Source: Posidonia oceanica (Eukaryota; Streptophyta; Magnoliopsida; Alismatales; Posidoniaceae). Taken from it: DNA of 64,000 nt. Made by a program: the position numbers and the translations under genes. The stretch is from the NCBI GenBank assembly GCA_037176725.1, contig JAZBRS010000020.1, positions 98,536,501 to 98,600,500 on the forward strand, written 5' to 3'. Shown here piece by piece: positions 43,566-56,159 of this stretch (within the stretch, counting starts at the first letter, position 1; every line of letters begins with the position of its first letter). The notes under the pieces are model-generated. The model searched no databases and had not been told where the DNA came from. It was given only the letters and a program-made list of their open reading frames with translations.

Positions 43566-46203
43566 TGTAGACACCCCATTTTGACTCCTGCATTAATGGC
43601 TCTTCTTTGGTGGACTCAAACCCCAAACCTAAACCATAACCAAAACCTAAAAAAACACTACAAAATTCACTCAAACCCAAACCCCATTTAAACCCAAAAC
43701 CTCAAACCCAAATCCCAGTCACACCTAAAACCCTAAACCCTAAACCCAAAACCTCAAACCCTAAGCCCATTAAGCCCACCTTTGGTCCACAACAAAGCCC
43801 AATTAAACCTATTAAACTCAAGGCCCACAACCCAACTTCATTAGGCCCACATCAGCCCACATCAGCCCATTGAACTCAAAACCCTTTTATTCCCTTAAGC
43901 CTTTAAATCCAACACAAACCCTCAAACCCACTAAACGCTAATTTCCCACTTATTCTCAAGCCCATTTAAACCCTAATCCCATTTCAAATCCCAGTTTCAC
44001 AACCCAAACCCTAAACCCACAACCATTCACAAATCCTAAACCCTAATCCCATTTCAAATCCCAGTTAAACCCAAAGTTCAAAACCCTAAACCCGTTCCAT
44101 TCAAACCCTAAACCCATATTCCTTTCAAAACCCATTCAAACCCTAAACCCATATTCCATTCAAAATGCATCCACTCAAACCCTAAACCCATGCATTCAAA
44201 CCCCAAACCCAAGTGCCCTTCAAAGCCCAAAAACCTTAAACCCTAATCCCATTTTCAATCCCCATTTGGAAACCTAAACCCTAAACCCATTGCCTCCACC
44301 TCACCCTCATCCTGGCCGGCCATCCCCTCTACCCCTCCAATCCATTGGCCCTCCTCATCTCCCCACCAGTATATAACAAAAGGAATAACCAAAGAGAGAG
44401 AGAACGATAACCTAGGAGAGAGAGAGAAAGAAAACTTCTTCTCTTGGCCGGACTGCACTGCCTCCTTCTCCTCCAGCCAGCTCCTCTCCCTTGCCTTCCT
44501 CCATCGTTCTCCACCTCCAGGAACTACCCACGAGCCCACCTACAAGAGCCATCTCCGGTGAGAGCTACAAAGAGAAGAAAGAGAGAGAAAATATCGTCTG
44601 TTGCACCCATCACTGCCGTCTGAGTGCAAAGAGGAGGAGAGGACTGTCCGTCGCTTCACGGACCCTCCCTGCACCTCCGTCGACGCGCCTGGATCGCACC
44701 TGAAGCCTCCCAGTGCCTCCAGCGTCGCCTCCGCTCGCCGCAACTCAGCCGCACCCATCCAAGGTCGTCAGACCCCTCCGAGCACGTTCACAGGTAATGA
44801 ACGTACCCACTAGCTTCGTTAGGTCCCCTTCTTGCTTCTTGGATCATCGCCCATGTCTTCTAGTCCGAAATTTGCCATTTTGCCTCGCCGGAACCCATCG
44901 TCTTCCCCAGCGACGGCCATCAGCTGCGAGCGAGCTCCGTCACAACGGGCGCTCCCCTCGCCTCCAGGCCGACTCTCCAGACCTCCACGAGCTCAGCCAT
45001 GCCCCGAGTGAGCCCCGCCGACGCCTACACCTCCTCCTCCGCCTGTAGCTGTGTCTGCAACCACAGACCGGAGCCGACAGAGCGCTCCAGACGTCGCACC
45101 ATGCCGACGACGCCTCCCACGCCTCTAGGACAACTGCCTCCGGCTTCCAGGCCTCACCGCAGCTCCGCCGACCCCATGGAGGGCTAGCACGAGGTCGTCT
45201 TCCCCGACGAGCCCACGACCACTATTCCTTTATTATTATTATTTTTTAACCGTTTGATTTCATTTAAATGTTTTTGTATCTTTTATTTTTTCCTTATCTT
45301 ATTACATTTGCATTACATTAAGGTTTAGTCTTTTTAGTTTTACTTTATTACATGCAGGTCCATTTATGTGTATGATTTCATTTAATTTTTGTTTGAACTT
45401 TATTGCATTACGTTTTAATCTGCTGGTTTATTTTTATTACAAATAGATCCTGTCCTGGTATAGATTTCATTTAATTTCTCCTTAGAATCTTATTACATTA
45501 ACTTTTAATCTGCAACTTTACTTTTATTACAAGTTAGTCCAGTTACCTGTTAGATTTCATTTAATTTCTTTTTGTAACCTTATTGCATTACGTTTTAATC
45601 TGCAACTTTACTTCTATTACAAGTTAGTCCAGTTACATGTTAGATTTCATTTAATTTCTTTTTGTAACCTCATTGCATTACGTTTTAGTCTGCAACTTTT
45701 TTTTTAATGCAGTTGAGTCCACTTATCTGTTAGATTTCATTTATTTTTCGTTTGAAACCTTATTACAATAACATTTAGTTTGTTATTTTAGTTTTATTAC
45801 AAGTAGGTCTAGCTGTTGTGTTCATTACATTTTATTTCTTTACAGTTAGGTCTGGCATTTTATTTTTATTGCATCTAGGTCCTTTTTTTGTATTTCACTT
45901 CATTTAAATGGCATTTCAAACTTTACGGCATTAACTTTTAATCCAACATTTTAGATTTATTACACTTTAGTCCATTTTTGCATTGCATTCCATTTAATTT
46001 CATTTTAGAGCTTTATTACCTTAGCATTTAATCCAGTACTTTATTTTTATTGTAAGTTAGTCCTACTTTGCATTATATTCCATTTAATTTCATTTTAGAG
46101 CTTTATTACTTTAGCATTTAATCCAGTACCTTTTTTTATTGCAAGTTAGTCCTGTTTTGCATTATATTTAATTTTATTTCAGAGCTTTATTACTTTAGCA
46201 TTT
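43566..46203 (+). mobile_element. Element B 3' LTR, left part
   Basis: Starts TGTAGACACCCCATTTTGAC. The first 700 bp are dense in CCCTAAA-type words (43620-44290). A TATATAA box is at 44370-44376, followed by AG-rich leader, then a GC-rich part with CAG/GTAATG (boundary after 44793), then T-rich units of about 110 bp (45210-46200: TTTTAATCTGCAACTTTA, TTACAAGTTAGTCC, GATTTCATTTAATTTC). Interrupted at 46203 by another LTR; continues at 51011. Confidence 0.82.
44370..44376 (+). promoter_or_regulatory. TATA box candidate in element B LTR
   Basis: TATATAA, with a GAGAGAGAGA-rich stretch starting about 20 bases downstream. It is the clearest TATA-like word in the expected promoter section of any LTR here. 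Confidence 0.5.
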
Positions 46204-49200
46204 TGTAGACACCCTATTTTGACAGGCTAAATTAGTGGATCTCTCTCTAGTGGCTTCAAAATTCTAAATCCATTTCGAACCAAACACCTAAACTAAACCC
46301 AAAATCACACCCTTTCTTCAAAACCCTAAACCCTAAACCTACACCCCATTCCAAAAACCAATATCATTCCCTAAACCTTGAACCTAAACCCTAAACCCTA
46401 AGCCAATCCTAAACCCAAACCGTAAACCCTAAACCTAAAACCCTCCATTTCTAACCTAAACCTAAACCTAAACCAAAACCCTAAACCCTAAATTAAAATC
46501 CATCCAAAAAACCCTAAGAAAAACAATTCAAAAAACCTAGAAAAAACTAATTAGAAAACCCTAGGAACACTAACCAAGGACCTAGGAGAAACAAACCAAA
46601 AACTCCCTAAAAACAATTAAAAAAGAAAATACAAGAAAAAACAAACCAAGAAACTCCTTAAAAGTAATTAAAAAACAAAAACATAAGAAGAAACAATTAC
46701 AAAAGATAAAACCTAGAAAAACAATTTTAAAAAAATCCAACTAAAACAATTAAAAGAAAAAATTAACTAATTAAAAAACTTAACCTAAAGAAAACAATCT
46801 TCAAAGAACATAGAACCCTAATTCAAGAAAAGCTTAACTTGAAAAAAATAATTAAAAGAAACCTAAAAACAAATCCAATCAAAAAACTTAAAAAATAATC
46901 AAGCAAACCTAGAAAATCTACACCTTTAAAAACTTAACAAAAACTTAATTAAAAAACCTAAACTTAACAAAACTTAATTAAAAAACCTAGGCAAACAAAA
47001 ACTTAATTAAAAAACACTAAGAAAACATTTAAAACCCTAACAAACAACCACTTAAAAATCCTCAAAACTCAAATCTTCTTTCCTTTCCTCTTCTTTTTCT
47101 TTCTTCCTTTCCATTTCTTTTCTTTTCCTCCTGACCCTTTTCGGCCCAGCCCACTGCCAGCCTTCCCTTTTTTTTTTCTTTTTTTTCCTTGCTTCCAGCC
47201 CAACCTAGCCTGCACAGCCTTCCTTCCTTTTTTTCTTTCTTCCTTCCTTTCTTTCCCCGACCTTCTTCCTCTCTTCTTCCTTCTCCTTCTTCTTCCTTCA
47301 GGCCCACGACCTGCACCAGCAGCTCCTCCTCCTCCTCGACTTTCCCTCGCAATTCAAACTTCCCCCCACCATCGCCATCACCCTCGCCTGCCACCCTGCA
47401 CTCACAACCTCTCACAAGCCCGCCCGTCCTTCGCCGACACCCCTCTATGGCAGTTACTACCTGGCTTGTCGCGCGTCCCGTCCGGCAAGCCTCCCTCTCA
47501 CAGCTTCCTCCTCCCCACACTCGCATTTTGAATTCCTCACTTGAGTGCCCCCCTCCAGATAAAAACCAACTTCCTCCTTCTCCTTCCACCACTTTTCTAG
47601 AGCGTGAGTTGAGAGCAACTAGAACCCAGAGCCCTTCTTCTGCTTCTTCCAGAAAATCCAAAACCTCCTCCCAAGCACAGCCCACTCACCCAGCTCCCAA
47701 ACTCCTGCATTTCGCTCCCCAAATCAGCACCAACACCCACACTCCTCTCCCCACACCAGAGCCCAGAAAACCAACCTAGAAATCACCTCAAACACCCATA
47801 GCCTTCACACACATCCAGAGCACCCCTTCCCCTGAAAATTCCCAACACCACAGCCCACGCCATCTCCTCCAAATCCAGCCCAACACTCCCTGAATACCCA
47901 GCACCTCAGACCACCCTTCATTTCACCCCAGAACCTCCTGCACACTCCACACGCCATCACAAGCACTTCTGAGCCCGACTCCACCCAAAACTTCAAAACT
48001 TCCACCACACCTCCAGAACAGCCTCCACCCCAATTCAACCTACCTTTCACCTTCACAGCACCTCCACCAAGCCACCAGAAGCAGTCCTTTAGCCCGGAGA
48101 GCAACACACCACTCTGGCGACCCAACCAGTTCAGCAGACCACCCAAAAAACCACTTCCCTCTCAGGCACAGCCAGGCTTGCTCCTGACTGGCCCCTGAGC
48201 ACCGGAGGAGCACCAGCAACTTCACCAAAGCTTCGCTTGCCGCCGAGGACGCCCACAGCAGCGCCACCACCTCCGCCGGCAGCAGCACGACCCACTAAGG
48301 TCGGGGGAACTCTCCAGCTGCCCAAACAGGTAATTCTCCTCACCAGTAGCTTAGTTTAGATCCCTTCTTGCTTCCTAGCTCCTTAGATTTAGGTTTTGGC
48401 CCTTGGTCCGCCAAATTAGCTCCGACGCGCGGTCTTCTTCTCTGACGAGTTGTTTCTACGCCGCCGCGCCTCCGGCCCGCTCCAGCTCCGCCGATCATCC
48501 CCAGAGCTTCGCTGAGGTCCCAGGAGCACAGTCCTATGCTCCCCTTGCGCCGCCGTCGCCTCCTGTGCTCAGCCCACACCGCCAAGTCTCTGCAGACCTC
48601 CGCCCGCACTGCCAAGTCTCTGCAGACCTCCACCCGCGCCGCCAGACCACCGCAGCTACTGTCATGCACCGCCAACCGCTTCGGGACCTCCGCCGCACCT
48701 CGCCGAACCTCCCCGAGCGTCGCCTGTGCCTCGCCGATCTCCGACAGCACTTACACCAGCTCTTCTTCCCCGACGAGCGGCCGGCACTGTTCCTCCTGCA
48801 TTTTTTATTCGCATTAGTTAGGTTTTGATTTATTTTTCCTTAGCTTATTAGGTTTGCATTGCATTGCATTTAGGTCCATTAGTTTTATTTATTTGCATTC
48901 AGGTCCTGCTGTAGTTTAAGTTTTATTTAATTTCTGATTTAAAGTTTACTGCATTGCATTTAATTTCTGTTATTTACTTTTATTACATCTCAGTCCTCCT
49001 GCAGTTCAAATCTTTTAATGTCATTTATTTTCAGTTCAGCAATTTATTTTTATTACATTCAGGTCCTTCAGTTGATTTAAATCATTTAAATGCTTATTTT
49101 TATCTTATTACATTTCTCTTAACTCCTGTTATTTACTTTATTTGCATATCAGTCCTCCTTCAGTTGTTAAAAATCATTTAAATCACATGTTTTCTTATTA

Positions 49201-51010
49201 CATTGCATTTAAGCCCCCTGTTTAATTTTTACACTTAAGTCCTTCTACAGTTGATTCAAATCATTTAATTTGCATATTGTCATATTGCATTGCATTTTGC
49301 ATCCTGTGTTTTACTTTTATTGCATTTTAGTCCAGTGCATGCATTCACAGCATTTATTTTTGCATTTTTACCATATTACATTGCATTTTAGACCTTGCCT
49401 TTTATTGCATTTGCATATCAGCCCTTTTCGGTTACAAATTTCATCTAATCTCTGTTTTAAAACCTTATTGCATTATTAAAAAACCCAGAAATATAGTTTA
49501 ATTGCATATTGGTCCTCTATTCATTCATTCATTTCATTTAAAGCATGTTTTAAACTATATTGCATTACAGAAAACCCCCAAGATATATTTTAATTGCATT
49601 TGGGTCCAGTCACATATCAGATTTGATTAAATGTGATTTTTTAACCTTATTGCATTGTAATAAAGCCCACAGGGTTTTAATATATGCATTTAGGTCCAAT
49701 CTGGTTCCAGATTTGATTTAAATGTTGATTTTAAACCTTATTACATTGCAATAAAGTCCAACAAATTTCAATTATTGCATTTAGGTCCAGTTTTCTTATA
49801 ACTGTGATTTAAAAAGCAATTTTAAACCTTATTACATTGTAATAAAGTTCTGTAGTTCCTCATTATTGCATTTGGGTCCAGTTTTCCTATAACTGTGATT
49901 TAAATGTGATAATAAACTTTATTACATTGTAATAAAGTCCTGCAACTTGTGTTTATTGCATTTAAGTCCTTTGCATATGCATGCGTCACTTAAATTGCAT
50001 TTTTTTAACCACATTGCCCTATTTTAAAAGCCTCATAGTTTTACAAAATTGCATGTCAGTACACTTTTTCAGCTTTTATAAGTTTGCATGCTTTCTTTAC
50101 ATTCCACTTAGGTCCTGCATGTTTCCTTAAATTACACTTAGGTCCTTCTCTTGCATTTTTGCATGCATATTTTTCAGTCAACATTGCATTCAGTCCTGCA
50201 TCACTGCATTAGCATTATTGCATACATTTGCCCTGTTTTGCACACCCTTAGGGACTATTTACACTTAGGCCCCAACCTTTTCTGGCCTTGAGCCTTCTGA
50301 CTTGAAACCTGAATAACTTTTGATCGGACCATTCGATTTTCACAATCTAATTGTCCAGGTCTTCCTGGTTGAATGATCTTCCATTCAAACCAAAGTTATC
50401 TTAGATCAGGCCTCAGATTCTCAAGATAAGTCCATCTGAAGCACAACACAGTACCATTTGCATTGTTTTGCGTGCCCGCATTTGTTTTTGCTTGCGTTTG
50501 CATTCTTTTACGTGTCTGCACCTGTTTTGCTTGCATTTGCATTGTTTTGCATGTCCGTATCTGTTTTCGCTTGCATTTACATTGTTTTACGTGCTCGCAT
50601 CCGTTCTTGCTTGCATTTGCATTGTTTTGCATGCCCGCTCTCGTTTTCTTTCGCCTTTGCACCGTTTTGCGTGCCTGTTTTCGTTTCTCGTACCGTTTTG
50701 CGTGTTTACTGTTGTTTTCCATTGCATGTCGCTTGCATGTGTATGGTTTTACCGCTGTTTTGTTTTATCGCTTGCATTTGCATTAGGGCAGTGATGCTTA
50801 CTGTCTGGAGTTCTCATGAACCAGGGCACGCCCTGTTCGGAACACTGACAGCGCTGCTGAGCACTTAGATTGCACGTTTAATTCCATGCACGCATTTCAT
50901 CATTTAGAGCACACATTTGAGCATCTAATTAGGCATTCATGGCACTTAGGCATTCAAAGCATGCATTTCCCTGCGTATGCGAGCGTAAACCTAGAAAGAT
51001 CGATTCTCGG
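46204..51010 (+). mobile_element. 3'-truncated LTR nested in element B 3' LTR
   Basis: Starts TGTAGACACCCTATTTTGAC and resembles A's LTR section by section: A-rich U3 with CCCTAAA words, pyrimidine tract (47070-47310), GC-rich part, CAG/GTAATT (boundary after 48329), T-rich units (48830-50160), TTTTGCGTGCCCGC block (50460-50700). It breaks off inside the CGATTCTCGG block at 51010, where the next bases are outer-LTR repeat units. About 440 bp of its end, and probably a few bases of the outer LTR, are missing, so no target duplication can be tested. Confidence 0.83.
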
Positions 51011-53063
51011 ACTTTATTTTTGTTGCAAATTAATCCTGTTTTGCATTACATTCCATTTAATTTCATTTCAGAGCTTTATTACCTTACCATTTAATCCAGT
51101 ACTTTATTATTATTGCAAGTTAGTCCTGTTTTGCATTATATTTCATTTAATTTCATTTCAAAGCTTTATTACTTTAACATTTAATCCAGTACTTTATTTT
51201 TATTGCAAGTTAGTCCTGTTTTTGTATTACATTCTACTTAACTCATTTTTAGAACTTTATTACTTTGACATTTAATCCGATATTTTAGTTTTATTACATT
51301 TAAGTCCTCATGCATTGCATTTTCATTTAAATGAGTACTAAACCATATTGTATTGCCATGAAGCCCAACAGTTTTGCATATTTACACATAGGTCCTTTTT
51401 CATGCATTTAATTAAGCATTTAAATCACACTGCATTGCTATTTCTGTAGTTTTGCATTATTTGCATTTAAGCCCTTACATTTAGGCACATTGCACCTTAG
51501 TCCAAACACATTTAGGACTTTACATATTTGCATTACATGCATCATTTCTAGCATTACATTTATACCCTTACATTTAGGCACATTACACCTTAGTCCAAAC
51601 ACATCTAGGACCTTATTGCATTGCATGCATCTACACATGTGGCATTTTGCATTTAGGCCTCCTGCATTTATTTTAATTTGCACTTAGGCCCCTACATTCA
51701 TTCTAATTGCATTTTATTCCTTGCATTCACTCTAATTGCATATTAGCCTTCGCATTTGCTATAATTGCACTTAGGCCCCTGCATTTATTTTAAATTGCAC
51801 TTAGGTCCCTATCTTTTGCATTCTTGCATGCGTAGCAACTTCATATCATCGCATATCACACCCTAGCACTTGTTTGAGCATTGTTAGCCTCATTACATGT
51901 AGGACATCCTGTATTGCACACACATAGGGGTAATTTGCACCTAGACCCCCGTTTAGACCACTTTTTCTAGTCCTTGAGCCATCTGACTTGAAACCTGAAT
52001 AACTTCTGATCGGACCGTTGGATTTTCACGATCTAACCATCCAGGTCTTCCTGGTTGAATGATCTTCCATTCTAATCAAAGTTATTTCAGATCAGGCCTC
52101 AGATCTTCAAGATAAACCCACCTGAATCACTACATATCACTTAGGACCTTACCACTTTCACCGCATACATCGTTCCCATAGTTTGTTTTCTCGTGCATAT
52201 AGATTAGGGTTTTCCGACCCTGTTTTGTTTCCCCTTTGCTTGTTTCACACTTGCATTGCGTGGCTTTTTACTTGACGATTTGCTTCACACTCGCCTTGCA
52301 TGATTTATCGCTTCTGTTTTGTTTCCCCTTCGTATGTCGCACACTTACATTGCATGGCTTCATCGGTGTTTTGTTTTATCACCTGCATTTGCATTAGTGC
52401 AGTGATGTTTACTGCCAGTAGTTCTTACGAATCAAGGCCCGCCCTATTCGGAACGCTGACAGCGTAGCTGAGCACATAGATTGCACGTTTATTTTCTTTC
52501 TGCGCATCACAACACTTAGAGCATACACTCGGGCATGTTTACTTCAGCATACATGGCATTTAGGCATTTAAGCATTTAGGCATTCATCTGAGCATCCATA
52601 GCATAGGCATAGCATCCCTTGTCCCTAGGACGTGCAGTTAGGCAATCATTGCCGATATCCTATAAATGCGAGCGAGAATAGCCAAGAAAGACCGATTCCG
52701 GACGTGTCGGAGGTGCCTAACACCTTCCCCATGCGTAACAGGAGTCCTTACCCTTTCTCTGGACCTGCAATGATCGTTTTACCCTTATCCTTGGCAGGAG
52801 TCATCCCTTTTGCATAGTTTTGCATTCGTTTGTAGTTTTTTTCCTGTTTTCCCCGATTTTCCTCGTCTCCCGATTGAATAGACTAGGTGGCGACTCCCTT
52901 TTGTCTTATCCCTTTTATCTTCGCATTTTCCTGGTGTTTTCATGTCGAGTTTCTCCCCGGATTCACTGCCGACAGTGGCTTCTTCTCCCCTCTCACGGCA
53001 CGATCGCATTGCAAGCAATGGCAGCATGCAAGGCCGGTCGTGGGCTCCCGGGAAGAGGTCACA
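51011..53063 (+). mobile_element. Element B 3' LTR, right part
   Basis: Resumes the T-rich units broken at 46203 (TTTATTGCAAGTTAGTCCTG), then GCATTTAGGCCC units (51300-51800), then diverged versions of the shared blocks (GTGATGTTTACTGCC about 52400; CGATTCCGGACGTGTCGG about 52694). The end is uncertain: GTCACA at 53063 and ATTACA at 53086 are both possible, and neither is the ATTACTACA of the other LTRs. Confidence 0.65.
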
Positions 53064-53962
53064 CTATGGTATATTATATAATTACAGACCAAATATGTTC
53101 TTTGATTATCTATATGATGGAGATTGCCACAAGTTTATATTCTAAATCTTGATTTCCTTATTTTGGTTATGTGTACATTTTTCTTAAATGACATTGTTAT
53201 TCCAACAAGTTCTTTGATTGCCTAGATAACAGGGCTTGCCACCAGCTTTTGTACAAGCTAATTTTAATCTATATCTCTTTTTCTGTATATTTATCTCAAT
53301 TATTTGGTAGAGCAGGTTACAGGTTCATGTACTCTCTTATGATTTGATTGACCATGCCTTCTTGATTATTTGCTTTACTAAAAATTCGATAACATTTTTA
53401 GAACCTTGATGTATGATTGGTTCTCAGACTTGTTTTTTGGATCACTGGAGTGAAATAATAAACAAGGTGATATTTGATCTTATAAGAACTTTATGTTTAT
53501 GTCTCGTTATTTCATTAATAGCGAGGAGGAACCATATAAAAAGTTCAAAGTTGATTAATCCGGTAATGTGTTGTAATCTTGGCTCATCTTTCCCATTCAA
53601 GACTATTAGTTTCTACGATAACGTAGCAGTTAGAATATCTAGTTTTTCACATGATCTTGAAGTCCAAATTGTGACTTGCACTTCTTGACCATTTATTATT
53701 CTTAACTTATATTTTGCTACCATATTTTTGTGTTTTGAAGGATTCAAGGTTACGAAGATAATCCAAGATCCAAGGTCACTACTATTGTAATATATCACAA
53801 TATAAGTGTATCACATGCTTCCTTTCCTATTGTAATATGACAGTCTGTTTGCTTGACATGCTTTATACCCTAAATATTACATAGAGTAGAATGTCTAGAT
53901 TTGTCAATTTATAATTTTTCTGTCAATTGGAGAAGATCAGTGTGGAAATTGATGTACCAATC
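53064..53962. other. AT-rich segment of unknown origin
   Basis: About 900 bases with clearly higher A+T than both neighbours and none of the LTR motifs. The longest open frame is 91 codons (53413-53688) and resembles nothing I know. No terminal inverted repeat, poly-A tail or RNA gene is visible. It may be pre-insertion flanking DNA of element B, or part of an unrelated element. Confidence 0.5.
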
Positions 53963-56150
53963 TGTAGACACTCCATTTTGACACCTGGCGGCGGATCAAA
54001 CTTGGAGGAATGAGCACGGAAGAGCCGATTAAAGCTTTCCATCCAAAACCGCAAAACCAGCCTTTCCACCCCAAACTGACCCAAAACCCCACTTTCAACC
54101 CTAAACCAACCCAAAACATTCCCAACTACCCAAAACCAAACCAAACTTGACCTACGCCCAAAACCCATCAGTGGCTTAAGGACTAGGCAGTGGGCCTAGA
54201 TTTCACTATCCAGGTCTAGTCCACTGAGTTGCACGTCCTGTCGCCACTAGGTGAGGCGACCAGACCTGTCACCATTGTAAGCGGCGAGTGGGTTTGCACC
54301 ACTGCTACCGGTGACTCAACTGCAACTCAGACCACCGCCCAAACCTTTCTCGCACGGCCACTACCGGCCGTCGACCCCCGTCCTCGCCTACCACCCCATC
54401 CCATCGGCCACTTACTCGCCCACTACCTCCACGCGCTATGTGCCAAAACCCACTTACTCTCTGGCACGACGTCACCTCCTCGTCGGCGGTTTTCCCGCTC
54501 ACCTCACTCTCACTGCCACAGCCGCCTGCAACCCTGCCACCGACCTTCGCCGTTCCTCAACCTGCACCCCCACTTACTTCCTCGAATTCCTGGCCCCCTC
54601 ACACTAAGGACTGCCCCTTCTCTGCCATGATTGGCTGCTGCTAGAGCCAATAGAGGTGGAGGTGAACCCATTTCGAACCCGGCGACCATTCCACCATCTC
54701 CTCCCTTACCGCTCGAACCAGAGCAAGGAGAGGCGATCCAGAAATACTCCAACACACCCTAGCATCATTCCAAGCTTTTCAAACCTCTGTTTCGCATCTC
54801 AGACCGTCGCAACGACCACGCTGCCGTTCCTCCTTGTCTGCTGCCGGCCAACATCGCCAGAAGCCACCCCGTGGCGCCAAACTCCTCCAAACCGTGCATA
54901 CACCTTCTCCTGGTTGCTAGGAACGCAGCCTGACCAACCGGAGCGCCCGCCACTGCCTCAAGCGCTGCAGCAACCTCCATGCCGGTGCACTCTGGTGAGC
55001 TAGGTTGGGGAGCACAACCGTGCACCCCTGCAGGTGAGTGATCCCTCCACTAGCTTCGTATCGTCCAATGCATGCTTCCTAGCTAGTTGGCTCTATTTTA
55101 TCGTAGCTTAACTGCTATCTTTAGCTTTCCACTCCGGCACCAGAGGACTGCCATGTTAGGCACCAGCGTGAGCGGTGACTAACCTGCTCCTCCAGCTGCC
55201 TGCCAGCCAGACTTTAGGCCGCCGCTCCAGCCGACCCAGAGCTCCATCTTATTTTCTTTTTGCATGTCTGTGATCGTGAATATTTGCTCTTCATGTTTGC
55301 ATAGTTAGATCATTGTTTAGCTTTGCCATGGGTTCCTGATTTGGTCCCAAAAGTGGCTATTTGGAAAACTAGAGTTGCAGTGCTGCTGCCGCTAACACCG
55401 GCGACTCACCTGCAACTCTTGGCCGTTCCTCTGGCCAATCTTTGGACCATTGTATCTTACGACCTAGGTGTCCATTTTGCAGTTTGTTTGCATGCTTGTA
55501 TTCCTTGATATGCCATCTGTATCTGCTTGTATTTGTTTGTGTGATTTAAAGTCATTTGCATAGCTTAATCAAGTGTCAAAGTATGCTATTTGGGTTGTCT
55601 ATAGCAGTGGCCGCCGCCTGTCACAAAGGCGACTGGAATAGCCGCCCCTGTGACAGGCGAGTAAGGCCTGGCTTTAGAGAGCTGCCTTGTTTTATAGTTT
55701 ATTTTGAATCTAATCACATGTTATCGTTCGTAGGCATGTTCTTAAATCTGTCCATGCTTTAGATTTAAGTTTTGCTTCATTGTTTGGCTTTATCGGGCGA
55801 CGATCGTCGCTGTCTGAGTAGTAAGGCTTGCGTCGCCTACTGCACCGGCGACTTGTACAGTTGTCATGCCCAGCGGCGACTAAGCCCTGGTTCAGATAGC
55901 TACTTAAGTCTTTGCTTGCCGCCTTGTTTAGTGGTTTGTTTTGGATCTAGTCATACGTCTTCGTATCTCGATGCTTCTTTACGTCTTTCCATGCCTTGGA
56001 TTTATGATTCTTTGTCGTTATATGATTTTATCGGGTGACGATTGTCGCTGTCTGAGGAGTAGGGACCATGTCGCCTAGTGTACTGGCGACTGTCACGGTC
56101 GCCATGCACAGCGGCGACTAAGTCCCTGGTTTTAGACAGCAGACAGAGCC
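53963..56150 (+). mobile_element. LTR D, plus strand, incomplete
   Basis: Starts TGTAGACACTCCATTTTGAC and contains AAACCC words (54040-54160), a GC-rich part (54230-55020) and CAG/GTGAGT (boundary after 55033), the order seen in the other LTRs. After that its sequence is unlike them and holds a local tandem repeat. No ATTACTACA end is found; at about 56150 it gives way to reversed U3-like sequence of element E's LTR. Confidence 0.65.
55560..56142 (+). repeat. ~225-240-bp degenerate tandem repeat in LTR D
   Basis: Three copies, the last partial. The word TATCGGGYGACGATYGTCGC recurs at 55791 and 56029 (238 bp apart), and GCGACTAAGYCCCTGGTTYAGA-like ends recur near 55660, 55875 and 56115. The first copy is the most diverged. 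Confidence 0.75.
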
Positions 56151-56159
56151 TCTGTTTTT

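Larger units (their letters stand above)
28214..53063 (+). mobile_element. Element B: 5'-truncated Ogre-like element with nested LTRs
   Basis: Begins abruptly inside the protease domain and continues through pol, the extra ORF, 3'-UTR arrays, polypurine tract and a 3' LTR. Its 5' LTR, PBS, leader and gag are missing. It is interrupted by a solo LTR (33076-38385) and, inside its own 3' LTR, by a truncated LTR (46204-51010). Its 3' LTR starts TGTAGACACCCCATTTTGACTCC, which differs from A's, so B belongs to a sister subfamily. The right end is uncertain. Confidence 0.82.

Noticed and set aside
43720..43750. Interstitial telomere
   Set aside because: CCCTAAA runs are short and imperfect and lie at the same place in the U3 of several LTRs, so they are part of the LTR.
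53413..53688. 91-codon open frame in the AT-rich segment as a host gene
   Set aside because: No familiar motif, no exon-intron signals that fit, and short enough to be chance.
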